Shown piece after piece: positions 16,404 through 24,743 of a stretch of DNA of 50,510 nucleotides. The translations under genes and the position numbers were made by a program. The notes beneath the pieces are model-generated. The model was not told the DNA's origin and did no database searches. It worked only from the letters and a program-made list of their open reading frames with translations. This stretch comes from Actinomycetes bacterium (GTDB lineage Bacteria > Actinomycetota > Acidimicrobiia > Acidimicrobiales > Ilumatobacteraceae), in the NCBI GenBank assembly GCA_025358125.1, contig JANYKS010000092.1, positions 1-50,510 of the forward strand, in the 5' to 3' direction. Positions within the stretch are counted from its first letter, which is position 1. The number at the start of each line of letters is the position of its first letter.

Positions 16404-18293
16404 GTGGACGGCAAAATTGCCGAGAGAAGACTCGGCGTGCAGAAGCTGGTGATCGACAGAGGCTGGCGGTTGTTCCTGGTTGCGTCCGGCGACCTCCTGG
16501 TCTGGCCAATCATGTTCTATTCGATCACCTTCTTACTCCAACGGCCCACGTTTCGCGCGGCAATCCTTCTCGTGGCACTCACTGCGATGGCGCTGCAGTT
16601 GGCCATCGGCATGATGACTGGGCTCTATCGCCGTCGCTATCAGCCACTGAGCTTCGAAGAAGCTGGGGCGTTGGCCGTGACAACCGGGTTCTGCGGAGTC
16701 ATTCTCGGGCTGCTGGTCGTTGCCCGCGTCTTCGGGCCCGGACCACCATTCGGCCACGACGTCGTGCTGGCTTCATGGGCGGCAATTTCGTTCATGCTCG
16801 GCCACCGCTACCTGCGACGGTTGCGTACCCGCGTCCTCGCCAGCAAATTCGAGCGCCAGCTGACGCCGATCATCGTGTTCGGCGCTGGTGGTGGCGGCTA
16901 CCGATCGATCAAAGCGATGCAGTCGTTGAAGGGCAGCCCATACCGGCCAGTCGTATTACTCGACGACGACCCCGGCAAGAAGAACGTCCGCATCGCCGGC
17001 CTCAGGGTTGCCGGGACATCAGCCGACCTCGAACGGGTGGCACGCCATTACAAGGCAGAGGCCATCCTGATCGCAATCCCATCGGCATCCGGCAAACTGC
17101 TCCGCCGGCTCAACCAACTCGCCCAAGCGGCCGGGCTCGAGACATTGGTGATGCCCCCCGTACAGCGCCTCGTCGGCGACGGCTCGATCCGCGAGATCAC
17201 GCGCTATCGAGACGAAGACGTCCTCAATCGGCGCATCGTCGACATCGACACGACCGCCGTCCACCAGTTGGTCGCAGAAGCCACCGTGCTCGTCACCGGC
17301 GCCGGCGGCTCGATCGGATCAGAGTTGGTGCGCCAGTTGGCTGCTCTGGACCCCGCCAAGATCGTCGTGCTCGATCGCGACGACTCCCTGCTGCACCATT
17401 TGATCGCGTCGATCCCGGAGAAACAGCGGAAGGTCTGTGTTCCGGTGCTCGTCGACATCCGCGACATCGACCGGCTCCAGGAAGTGTTTTCAGAGCATCG
17501 CCCGCAGGTCGTGTTCCACGCCGCCGCGTTGAAGCACGTGCCGGCGCTCGAAGATGCGCCCGGCGAAGGTTGGAAGACCAACGTTCTCGGCACCGGTAAT
17601 GTCATCCTGGCGTGCCACGCCAACCACGTCGTGCGCTTCGTCAACATCAGCACCGACAAGGCTGCCAACCCGGTCAACGTCTTGGGTTACACCAAGCGGA
17701 TCGCAGAGCGGCTCACCGCGGCTGCGGCGATTCGTAATCAGATGCCCTACGTGTCGGTGCGCTTCGGCAACGTGATCGGCAGCAGGGGCTCCGCGCTCGA
17801 GACGTTCGAAGCCCAGATCGCCGCGAATAGTCCGGTCACCGTCACCCACCCTGACGTCACGCGTTATTTCATGTCCGTCCGCGAGGCTGTCCGCCTCACG
17901 ATGCAAGCGGCAACGATCGGGCGCCCCGGCGAGGCGATGGTGCTCGACATGGGCACTCCGGTGAGGGTGCTCGACGTCGCCAAACAACTCATCGAACAAT
18001 CGGGCCGCCCGCTCGAGATCGAGTTCACCGGTTTGCGCCCCGGCGAGAAGTTGCACGAGGTGCTCGTCGGCGCCGGCGAAGAAACGTCGCGCCCGTTCCA
18101 CCCAATGATCGACCACGTCGAGGTGCCCCACCTCTACATCCGTCACGGCCTCGACGCCTGCGCAGATGCCGGCATGTCGCCGACAACGAAAGATGGCCTC
18201 CGCGTCATGGCGGGGTGCGAACCAAGAGATGATCGTGCTAATATCCGACCACCCGACCGCCAATTCCGGACGGGTTCAATGCGTGAGGTGTAA
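16404..18293 (+). CDS. UDP-sugar 4,6-dehydratase, CapD/PglF-like (second copy)
   Basis: About 629 residues. Four membrane segments occupy residues 15-130, a first nucleotide-binding segment (IIVFGAGGGGYRS) follows, and the catalytic domain has TGAGGSIG near 298, TDK near 417 and LGYTK at 427-431 in the place of MxxxK. The expected product is UDP-4-keto-6-deoxy-GlcNAc or an isomer. The start is either GTG 16404 or GTG 16392; the frame remains open far upstream into the divergent gene, which is not credible coding. Its stop lies four bases before the ATG of the LPVTG protein, whose ribosome site is inside this gene, so the two are one operon. Confidence 0.9.
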   Translation: MDGKIAERRLGVQKLVIDRGWRLFLVASGDLLVWPIMFYSITFLLQRPTFRAAILLVALTAMALQLAIGMMTGLYRRRYQPLSFEEAGALAVTTGFCGVILGLLVVARVFGPGPPFGHDVVLASWAAISFMLGHRYLRRLRTRVLASKFERQLTPIIVFGAGGGGYRSIKAMQSLKGSPYRPVVLLDDDPGKKNVRIAGLRVAGTSADLERVARHYKAEAILIAIPSASGKLLRRLNQLAQAAGLETLVMPPVQRLVGDGSIREITRYRDEDVLNRRIVDIDTTAVHQLVAEATVLVTGAGGSIGSELVRQLAALDPAKIVVLDRDDSLLHHLIASIPEKQRKVCVPVLVDIRDIDRLQEVFSEHRPQVVFHAAALKHVPALEDAPGEGWKTNVLGTGNVILACHANHVVRFVNISTDKAANPVNVLGYTKRIAERLTAAAAIRNQMPYVSVRFGNVIGSRGSALETFEAQIAANSPVTVTHPDVTRYFMSVREAVRLTMQAATIGRPGEAMVLDMGTPVRVLDVAKQLIEQSGRPLEIEFTGLRPGEKLHEVLVGAGEETSRPFHPMIDHVEVPHLYIRHGLDACADAGMSPTTKDGLRVMAGCEPRDDRANIRPPDRQFRTGSMREV

Positions 18294-18297
18294 ATCC

Positions 18298-18597
18298 ATG
18301 AAGAAAATTCTGATTGTTTCGACATTGGCAGCGTTCTCGCTGTTGGGTTCGGCCGGACTCGCTCGAGCCGATACACCAGTCGCGCCGGCCGCGCCGTGCG
18401 GGGCACCAATTTATCCTCTGTGCGAGTCGCTGGCTCCGTTGCCACCGCTGACGGCGCCGCCAGTGGTTGCACCGCTGCCCGTCACGGGTTCGAATTCGAA
18501 TCAGGCGCTCCTCGCGGGCGCCGGCGTCCTCGGTACGGGTGGCGCACTCGTGCTGGTTGCCCGTCGGCGACGCCGCCCCAACAACGCTGCTGCGTGA
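18298..18597 (+). CDS. Small secreted protein with LPXTG-type cell-wall sorting signal
   Basis: 99 residues. An N-terminal Sec signal peptide (MKKILIVSTLAAFSLLGSAG, cleavage near ARA-DT) is followed by a short Pro/Ala-rich mature part with two Cys, the sortase motif LPVTG, a hydrophobic stretch and a tail of five Arg. That is the full class of sorting signal for sortase attachment to peptidoglycan. GAGGTG ahead of the ATG lies inside the end of the dehydratase gene, so it is cotranslated with glycan biosynthesis genes. No sortase is encoded in this window. The mature part is only about 45 residues, so it may be a surface anchor or spacer rather than an enzyme. Confidence 0.85.
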   Translation: MKKILIVSTLAAFSLLGSAGLARADTPVAPAAPCGAPIYPLCESLAPLPPLTAPPVVAPLPVTGSNSNQALLAGAGVLGTGGALVLVARRRRRPNNAAA

Positions 18598-18631
18598 GGT
18601 CGCTCGTCGTTGGTCGGCTTCCCCGTCGGAG

Positions 18632-20008
18632 TCAGACGGCGTAGGTCCAATCGGGTCGTTTGCGCGCCTGGCGTTCGTCGTACACGACCATTCCGTCGCG
18701 GATGTCCACGATCTTGGGGATCGGCAGGGTGCGCGGAGTGGGGCATCGGCCGTGCTCGAGATGGGCGGCGAAGTCCTCTGGGAAGGCGCGCAGCATGCTC
18801 GAGACGAGGCGCTGCTCCTCCACCGGCAGGTAGCAACGAGAGCCGTCGGTGACAGTGCGCAACCAGCGGCTGATGACACCGAGCTCATCGTCGCCGCCTT
18901 CACCGCTGATGATCCGATCGAGCGACGTCGTGATCGCCCTGGTACCGAGCTTGCACGGGGGGCATTGACCGCACGATTCGACATGCAGGAACTTCGACAG
19001 CATTGCCGTCACCTCGACCATGCACGTCCGGTCGTCGTACACGACGAAGCCGGCCGCACCGAGACCGGAGCCCACAGCCTCGAATGCCTCATAGCTGAGC
19101 GCGGTGTCCAACTGGGTAGCGGTCAGCACAGGATTCGACACTCCCGACAGCACCGCTTTCACGCTGTGGCCGCCATCGAACGCGCCGCACTGCTCGAGCA
19201 GTTCGCGCAGCGGCGTTCCGAGTTCGATCTCGAACACGCCGGGTCGGGAAACATCGCCGATCACCGTGCAGCAGACCGAGCCGGGCGATGCCTCGGTGCC
19301 GACCTCGCGGAACCAGTCTGCGCCGTTTGCCAGGATCTGGGCGACGTTGGCGAGGGTCTCGACGTTGTTGACCAAGGTCGGGTGTGGATCCTCGGGGCCT
19401 TCGAGCGGCGGCTCGCCCTCGTGCGCGGTCCACCCGAGCTGGGGGCTGGTGACGAACAGGCCGTGCAGGTACGGCGGCAGCCAGCGGGGCAACGGCTCGT
19501 TGCCCTCGATCACCTCCAACATCGCCTTCTCCTCGCCGAACAGGTATTCCTCCGGGCCGGCGATGAGGTGCACCGGGCGATCGACCCAACCGGCGGCGGT
19601 CATCTCCGCCAGCGCCCCCTCGAGCCGCTCGCGCTCTCGAACGAAGCTGGCCTTGATCGCGATGTACGCCTCGACGGCATCGATTGTTCGCGCCGCGATG
19701 AGCAATCCCTCGAGCACGAGGTACGGGTTGAGTCGCAGCAGAGTCCGGTCCTTGAACGTTGCGGGCTCACCCTCGGCCGCGTTGCAGACCGCGTATCGCT
19801 GCCGGCCTGGGCCGGCGAGCACCGATGACCACTTCACGCCGGTCGTGAACCCTGCCCCGCCGCGCCCGCGCAGGTTTGCACGGGTCAGTTCTTCGACTGT
19901 TCGTTGCGCCGACTGCTGCTGAGCAGCAGCAAGCCCAGACCCACCACCGGAGGCCACATAGGCATCCAACGATTCGATCGAAGCTTCAGCGAGCAAGCGG
20001 CTGTTCAT
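18632..20008 (-). CDS. NuoF-like NADH-binding flavoprotein (51-kDa subunit family), stand-alone
   Basis: 458 residues. The FMN/NADH fold is marked by RGRGGAGFTTGVKW (about 47-60) and CNAAEGEPATFKDR (75-88); the [4Fe-4S] ligands are Cys346, Cys349 and Cys352 (ESCGQCPPCKLGT) plus Cys392. The family oxidises NADH in complex I, NAD-linked formate dehydrogenases and hydrogenases, normally with a NuoE partner. No NuoE, NuoG or hydrogenase gene lies nearby, so electron acceptor and partner are unknown. The start at ATG 20008 has no strong ribosome site. It is convergent with the LPVTG gene, 34 bp away. Confidence 0.85.
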   Translation of the reverse strand: MNSRLLAEASIESLDAYVASGGGSGLAAAQQQSAQRTVEELTRANLRGRGGAGFTTGVKWSSVLAGPGRQRYAVCNAAEGEPATFKDRTLLRLNPYLVLEGLLIAARTIDAVEAYIAIKASFVRERERLEGALAEMTAAGWVDRPVHLIAGPEEYLFGEEKAMLEVIEGNEPLPRWLPPYLHGLFVTSPQLGWTAHEGEPPLEGPEDPHPTLVNNVETLANVAQILANGADWFREVGTEASPGSVCCTVIGDVSRPGVFEIELGTPLRELLEQCGAFDGGHSVKAVLSGVSNPVLTATQLDTALSYEAFEAVGSGLGAAGFVVYDDRTCMVEVTAMLSKFLHVESCGQCPPCKLGTRAITTSLDRIISGEGGDDELGVISRWLRTVTDGSRCYLPVEEQRLVSSMLRAFPEDFAAHLEHGRCPTPRTLPIPKIVDIRDGMVVYDERQARKRPDWTYAV

Positions 20009-20105
20009 CAGTGTCCGATCCGTAGCGCATCCGTCACGCCGCGCAGGTTCGGGCGACGCACCACCCGCAGTTCACGGTATCAGTGCCGCTCGTTCGACAG
20101 GGCCC

Positions 20106-20121
20106 GGATCGCTCACGATCC
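20106..20121 (-). terminator. Short perfect hairpin right after the PRC-barrel gene
   Basis: GGATCG, a four-base loop, then CGATCC, beginning directly after the stop codon on the minus strand and followed by GGGCCC. There is no T-run, as is common in high-G+C actinobacteria, so it may be a terminator or simply protect the 3' end. It also separates the PRC-barrel gene from the NuoF-like gene downstream. Confidence 0.45.
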
Positions 20122-20433
20122 TCAATTCAGCAGGCCGTAGTACTCCAGCATTTCGCGATCATCTTCCAACGTGAGCACGTGAGCGCCGTGGGCTTTCGGC
20201 GCCTTCTTCACACTCTCTTTCGTGAAGGGAACGACAATCCGTCCGTCAGTCGTTCGGAATGATCCGGCCACCGGTACGTAGTGCGACGATTTCAGTACGC
20301 CGACATCGACGACCAGCCACCTCGGTTCGAGGCTCGTCGGATCCGACACCACGTCGGTGATCGTACCGAGCTTTTTGCCGGCATCGTCGACGACGTCAGA
20401 GTGGGTGTAGATCGCTGGTTCATTGGACTCCAT
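20122..20433 (-). CDS. PRC-barrel domain protein
   Basis: 103 residues from an ATG preceded by a perfect AGGAGG at 20439-20444, which fixes the start; the frame stays open upstream but without similarity. The pattern VVDDAGKKLGTITDVV followed by PRWLVVDVG is the PRC-barrel fold seen in photoreaction-centre H subunits, RimM and many small actinobacterial stress or sporulation-type proteins. Role unknown, and probably a protein-protein or RNA-contact module in the cytoplasm. Confidence 0.8.
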   Translation of the reverse strand: MESNEPAIYTHSDVVDDAGKKLGTITDVVSDPTSLEPRWLVVDVGVLKSSHYVPVAGSFRTTDGRIVVPFTKESVKKAPKAHGAHVLTLEDDREMLEYYGLLN

Positions 20434-20814
20434 GGAAACCTCCTGCAACGAGCCGCCCATCGGTTTGTACCCGGCAAGTCGCGACACGAAACACTGCGCC
20501 AGATCTCGAGGATCCAGCGGGCCGGGCGGGAACGAGCCTTCGTCGGTCGAAAGGGAGCACGATCGGCTCGGGATACATCCAGATTTTGCGCTGCCCGCAC
20601 CACTTGATGTAACGCCGCGGCAGTGTGTCTGCCACGGCGTTACATCAAGCGCGTCGACACGCCGCCCATCACGGGTGCCAAACCTCGAGTCGTTCACGCG
20701 ACTTTGGCTCGTCCTGCTGCATTTGGCTGTATTGGACTCGTACGCTTTGGGTACTCCATGCCTAGCTGACGCCGTGGGCTGGCGCGCGTAGACGGAAGGG
20801 CACGTGGTTGACGG
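20434..20814. other. Intergenic region, 380 bp, between divergent genes
   Basis: It holds the upstream region of the PRC-barrel gene, a strong hairpin at 20603-20649 and the upstream region of the GAF-phosphatase gene. Short frames cross it but none has a ribosome site or recognisable protein. No tRNA is visible. Confidence 0.6.
20603..20649. repeat. Inverted repeat, 21-bp arms, 5-base loop
   Basis: Left arm 20603-20623 and right arm 20629-20649 are reverse complements except for one position, around the loop TGTGT. There is no T-run on either side, so a classical intrinsic terminator is unlikely. It could be the core of a small structured RNA, a transcription block between divergent genes, or a palindromic mobile remnant. 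Confidence 0.85.
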
Positions 20815-22041
20815 TTGACCTCATTCACAAGCAACGAGTCCGAACGACTGGCGGCGGTTCATCGCTACGACGTGCTGGACACCCCGCCCGATGGGACGTT
20901 CGACCGCATCACCGCGCTGGCGGCACGGCTGTTCCAGGTGCCTATCTCGATCGTCAGCATTGTCGACTCCGACCGGATCTGGTTCAAGTCGCACCACGGC
21001 CTCGAGGCCGACCAGACGGATCGCGAACCGGGCTTGTGCGCCTCCGCGATCTTGCAGGACGACCCGTGGCTGGTCAACGACGCCCGGGTGGACACGCTCA
21101 CCAACCCGTTGGTCGCCGGCGAGATGGGTTTCGGTTTCTATGCAGGCGTGCCCCTGACCACGCACGACGGGTACAACCTCGGGACGTTGTGCATCATCGA
21201 CCACGACCCACGCGGCATGACCCGCGAGCAGATCGCGACGTTGAGTGATCTCGCCGCACTCGTGATGAATGAACTCGAACTGCGGTTAACGGCCCGCAGG
21301 ACGGTCAGACTCGAAGCCGAGCTGCGCCGAAATGCCGAGGAGATCGCCGCCACGCTGCAAGAGAGCCTCCTTCCTGCACGACTGCCGGACGTTGCCGGTT
21401 TGGACCTGGCTGCCCGTTATCACGTCGCCGACCATGACCGGGTGGGCGGTGACTTCTACGACGTGATCCCGACCGAACGCTGCTGTACGCTCGTGATCGG
21501 CGATGCTGTCGGCAAGGGCGTCAAGGCAGCCGCGTTGACCGGAACGGCGCGCTGGACCTTGCGCACGGTTGCCTTGGGGGCGTGGACGCCCGCAGACGCG
21601 CTGACCCGACTGAACGACGTGTTGTTCCAGGCTTACGACAACCCGGACCGGTATGTGACGCTCGCACTCGCCGAGATTCGCCCGGACGACAACGGCGTCG
21701 GCGTGACGATGGCTATCGGTGGTCATCCCCACCCGCTCGTCGTGCGCTCCGACGGCACCATCGAGTCTCTCGGCGAGACCGGTCCGATCATCGGCTGGCG
21801 AGCGGGTGCGGCATACCACGACGCTGCGGCTCGGCTTGCTCACGGCGACCTGTTGGTGATGTTCACCGATGGGATGCTCGAAGCGATCGCCGGCCGAGGC
21901 GAGACCGACGATTCCACAATCCGACAGGTGCTGGGCCCGCTCGCCGGATCAACCGCCAGCCACGTCGCTGATGCGCTCGATGCCGCCCTCGGAGCAGACA
22001 TCGGCGACGATGCGGCCTTTCTCGTCGTGGGTGCCACATGA
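20815..22041 (+). CDS. GAF-domain PP2C/SpoIIE-type serine phosphatase (RsbU-like)
   Basis: 408 residues. Residues 10-150 form a GAF domain (ERLAAVHRYDVLDTPPDGTF, a start common to GAF proteins fused to signalling outputs). A short coiled linker with RRNAEEIAATLQESLLP leads to the SpoIIE/PP2C domain, where the metal-binding acids sit in VGGDFYDV, GDAVGKG, TDGMLEA and GDDAAFLV. It should dephosphorylate a STAS-domain anti-sigma antagonist, and such a protein is encoded next, overlapping by ATGA. The TTG start at 20815 is the first that allows the full GAF domain; GGAAGGG lies rather far upstream. The GAF ligand is unknown. Confidence 0.85.
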   Translation: MTSFTSNESERLAAVHRYDVLDTPPDGTFDRITALAARLFQVPISIVSIVDSDRIWFKSHHGLEADQTDREPGLCASAILQDDPWLVNDARVDTLTNPLVAGEMGFGFYAGVPLTTHDGYNLGTLCIIDHDPRGMTREQIATLSDLAALVMNELELRLTARRTVRLEAELRRNAEEIAATLQESLLPARLPDVAGLDLAARYHVADHDRVGGDFYDVIPTERCCTLVIGDAVGKGVKAAALTGTARWTLRTVALGAWTPADALTRLNDVLFQAYDNPDRYVTLALAEIRPDDNGVGVTMAIGGHPHPLVVRSDGTIESLGETGPIIGWRAGAAYHDAAARLAHGDLLVMFTDGMLEAIAGRGETDDSTIRQVLGPLAGSTASHVADALDAALGADIGDDAAFLVVGAT

Positions 22042-22370
22042 GCGGCGAGGCGCAACTCACCATTTCGATCATCGTTGCTGCCGGGAGTGTCCGCGTCCAA
22101 GTAGCAGGAGAGCTGGACATGGCCGTGGTCGCGGACCACGACGCCTCGTCGCTCGAGCTCGACGTTACCCACGTGACGTTCATCGATTCATCTGGCCTCC
22201 GGGCACTGCTCTTTTGTCGAGACAACGCTGAACGGTCGGGCCTCGAAGTGACGCTCATCGCTGGCGACGGACCGGTCAGCCGCCTACTGGCCGTCGCCGG
22301 GGTGACGGACTGGTTCACGATGTCTCCGGTAGCGAGGCCGATGCCGCCTACGTCGACCGTGAAGAGCTGA
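22038..22370 (+). CDS. STAS-domain anti-sigma-factor antagonist, shortened
   Basis: 110 residues. The STAS core is present: VQVAGELDMAVVA and THVTFIDSSGLRALL, with the phosphorylatable Ser at 51 or 52. From GELD to the DSSG motif there are about 11 residues fewer than in SpoIIAA-type proteins, so the first helix is cut short. Its ATG overlaps the phosphatase stop, so the pair is translated together and the phosphatase is its likely partner. No kinase (RsbW/SpoIIAB type) or sigma factor is encoded in the window, so the rest of the switch lies elsewhere. Confidence 0.8.
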   Translation: MSGEAQLTISIIVAAGSVRVQVAGELDMAVVADHDASSLELDVTHVTFIDSSGLRALLFCRDNAERSGLEVTLIAGDGPVSRLLAVAGVTDWFTMSPVARPMPPTSTVKS

Positions 22371-22387
22371 CAGCACGGCCAGCATGA

Positions 22388-22415
22388 TGCCCAACTTGAT
22401 CAGTCATGGTGGGCA
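22388..22415. terminator. Weak inverted repeat between convergent genes
   Basis: TGCCCA and TGGGCA, 16 bases apart, lie between the STAS gene and the convergent minus-strand operon end. The loop is large and there is no T-run, so the evidence for a bidirectional terminator is position more than structure. Confidence 0.25.
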
Positions 22416-22432
22416 CAGGCGCCGCCGGTCGC

Positions 22433-23752
22433 TCACCGGATGTCGTCGATGTCGGCGTCCCTGTTGGCGTCGCGGTTACCGTTGGGCGCACACCCGTCGA
22501 TGAGCGGGTGCAGCCGCCACTGGTTCTCGGGTCGCTGCTGGCTGACGTAGACCTCATGCTGGGCAGGGGTCAGCGATTCGAGCTGAGCGCCAGTCAAACC
22601 GTCACGATGGCGCGGATCGGCGGGTGGCGGAGCCTTGTCCAACTCGCGCTGCCAGCGGTCGTGGTAGTCGTTGATCCGGTCTTGCTTGTCGCCGGGTACC
22701 GGCTCGGCAGGCACATACGGCCCGCGCATATCGTCCGGCAGCGTGATCTTCTGGATTGTCTTGACCGGGTGGAACTCGCAGTGGCCCGCGTGGCCGGCGT
22801 CCCATGTCCACCGGCCACCTGTCACCACGTCGTTTCCGACCTCGATCTGGTCCGCAACAGGACCCGTCACGAACAGGTCGTCGAAGGCCTGGGCGGCCTC
22901 CCATGCTGTCGCAAACGCAGCGGCCGCTGCGGGCGCGAGCGCAAGACCGATGAGCCCGCCGACGATATGTTCGATGATCGAGCAGATGGCCTTGCCGATA
23001 CCGAACGGGACCCAGTCGAGGGCGGCGTGACAAATCTCCCCAGGCCCGGGCAGCGGCGAACCCGGGATCTTGCCCTGCATCAGGTCGAGGAACGGCTTCA
23101 TCGCTTGACAGATGAAGAACACCCGCGAGCCTTCACATTCGCAGTGCAGGATCGGGATGCTGATCGCTGAACCGTCGTGCGGGTGCTCGGACCACAGCTT
23201 GTGCAGGTTGTTCTGGTTCTCGTGGTCATAGACCAGCTTCGAACCGTCCCACGTGTACAGCACGCCATAGCCGTCGACGGGGCTGGTTCCATCTGGCGGG
23301 GCGCTCGGTTCCCTCGGCGTCGGCAAAGGTGCGGGCGCGCCCTGGCGATCCTTCAGCAACCAACCGAGCGGACTGTTGGCAGCCACATCGTCACGGATCT
23401 TGTGAGCCTCGAACTTCGACGGATTGCTGGTGTCGGCGCGATAGGACTCGAAGCTCTTCACGCTGTACGGCACCAGCAACACGTTGAACGAGAAGTCGTT
23501 GTCGATTGCATCGAAGCCCGACTTCTTGTACCCGACCTCTTCGACACCGACGATCGTCCCGATCGCGCACTCGTCGCGCCCGCCGGAAAGGCACACCAGC
23601 TTTCCTCCGAGGAGGTATTCGCACAGCAAGAACTCCAAGATCGCGGGAAATCCGGCGTCCAATCCGCTGGGCACGTTCCGATACGCCGAGCGGTCCACGC
23701 AGTGGGTGTACTGCCCCGGCGGAGTAATCACATTGGCATGTGGGCCGGCCAT
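22433..23752 (-). CDS. Conserved-looking protein of unknown function, last gene of M64 operon
   Basis: 439 residues starting at ATG 23752, which overlaps the stop of the preceding gene (a GTG one codon earlier is also possible). The N-terminal third has several Cys (THCVDRS, LLCEYLLG, VCLSGGRDECAIG) and a beta-rich look; a Pro-rich linker is near 140-160; an Ala-rich hydrophobic segment near 265-290 could be membrane-associated; the C-terminus is polar, with an Asn/Arg/Asp-rich end (NGNRDANRDADIDDIR). No Sec signal peptide. I do not recognise a family. Overlapping genes argue for a functional link to the peptidase operon. Confidence 0.55.
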   Translation of the reverse strand: MAGPHANVITPPGQYTHCVDRSAYRNVPSGLDAGFPAILEFLLCEYLLGGKLVCLSGGRDECAIGTIVGVEEVGYKKSGFDAIDNDFSFNVLLVPYSVKSFESYRADTSNPSKFEAHKIRDDVAANSPLGWLLKDRQGAPAPLPTPREPSAPPDGTSPVDGYGVLYTWDGSKLVYDHENQNNLHKLWSEHPHDGSAISIPILHCECEGSRVFFICQAMKPFLDLMQGKIPGSPLPGPGEICHAALDWVPFGIGKAICSIIEHIVGGLIGLALAPAAAAAFATAWEAAQAFDDLFVTGPVADQIEVGNDVVTGGRWTWDAGHAGHCEFHPVKTIQKITLPDDMRGPYVPAEPVPGDKQDRINDYHDRWQRELDKAPPPADPRHRDGLTGAQLESLTPAQHEVYVSQQRPENQWRLHPLIDGCAPNGNRDANRDADIDDIR

Positions 23753-24741
23753 CACCCGCTCCCTTCCACGTACAGCGAGACGCCGCCGATGAGGACGGCG
23801 TCTTCGTACGCCGACACGTTGATCACCTGCCGGCCGCGAAAGCCGTCGGGCGCCGTGACGTCGACGCTCACGCTGAGGGTTGCAAGTGACGCCAACTCGG
23901 CGTGCTCGGGTTCGACGGACACGCGCCAGCCATCCGGAATCGGCCAGAGGGCGGACTCATGCCGACGCGCAGCCGTGACCCGGCGGCGTTCGCGCTGTTC
24001 CGGCGACGAGGGACGGCTGTCGCCGGCGCACGGTTCGAGCGCCGGGACACCGTAGCTATCGAGCTGGAAGCGGACCGACCGTGCCCTGTCCCGGTCGTTG
24101 TGAACAGGGAACGCGAATGCCGCATGCGGGGAGTTCAACGGTTTCACGTCGGTGTTGTGCTGGCCCATGTTGTTGCCCGGCTCTTCGTCGTGTTCCCAGA
24201 TCAGCTCCACCTGGAGGCAATAGTGCCCCGGTGTCGGGGGCGTCGTCCACGGAATCCGCGCGAAGGCGGGGCAGCCGCCGGCGCCTTTGACGGCAAGGTC
24301 GACAGTGACGACCGCGACGTCGTGGCGAACCGTGCCGATGCCGAATTCGAGGTACGACAACTTCACCGGCAGGCCGACTGCGGCTGCGTTCGTCGCCCCG
24401 TTCCACACTCGTGCGACGACGACGTAGTCCGTCGCCGGCGACAGCGAATGCGAATCCACCGGAATACCACGATTCGCCGCCAGTTCGACGTGGATGTCGG
24501 GGTTGTCCCATGTGACCGCCAACCCATGGGCCTGCAGGAACGTCTGGCTGTAGATCATCGGGTCGGGTTTACGCACGGCCCACGGCGCCTGGTCGGAGCG
24601 CCTGCACTCCTTGTCGCGCGAGTGCAACCGGCATATTCGCAACAATGCGCGGAGGAGCCAGACGAGCCACCCAATCAGCACCCCGAGCCACAGCAGGCGC
24701 GGGACCCCGCAACAGTTACGACGGCGCGTCGGCGAGCGCAC
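23752..24741 (-). CDS. Membrane-anchored protein with CARDB-like beta domain
   Basis: About 329 residues from a GTG two bases after the stop of the 91-residue membrane protein; longer upstream frames overlap that gene and are not credible. Residues 10-38 are a Trp/Leu-rich membrane anchor. Residues 70-200 resemble an Ig-like CARDB fold, with the typical run PGHYCLQVELIWEHDEEPGNN. The C-terminal 70 residues look like another beta sandwich. Such domains bind proteins or sugars outside the cell or present ligands. It probably anchors or recruits partners of the neighbouring M64 peptidase, but this is inference. Confidence 0.55.
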   Translation of the reverse strand: MRSPTRRRNCCGVPRLLWLGVLIGWLVWLLRALLRICRLHSRDKECRRSDQAPWAVRKPDPMIYSQTFLQAHGLAVTWDNPDIHVELAANRGIPVDSHSLSPATDYVVVARVWNGATNAAAVGLPVKLSYLEFGIGTVRHDVAVVTVDLAVKGAGGCPAFARIPWTTPPTPGHYCLQVELIWEHDEEPGNNMGQHNTDVKPLNSPHAAFAFPVHNDRDRARSVRFQLDSYGVPALEPCAGDSRPSSPEQRERRRVTAARRHESALWPIPDGWRVSVEPEHAELASLATLSVSVDVTAPDGFRGRQVINVSAYEDAVLIGGVSLYVEGSG

Positions 24742-24743
24742 GG

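Noticed and set aside
20749..20754. GGGTAC before the GAF-phosphatase gene as a SigB/SigF-type -10 box
   Set aside because: Tempting because the gene acts in partner switching, but no matching GTTT-type -35 box lies 15-17 bases upstream.
20423..20791. Plus-strand 122-codon frame through the hairpin region
   Set aside because: It runs antisense into the PRC-barrel gene start and across the 21-bp-arm palindrome, has no ribosome site and resembles nothing.
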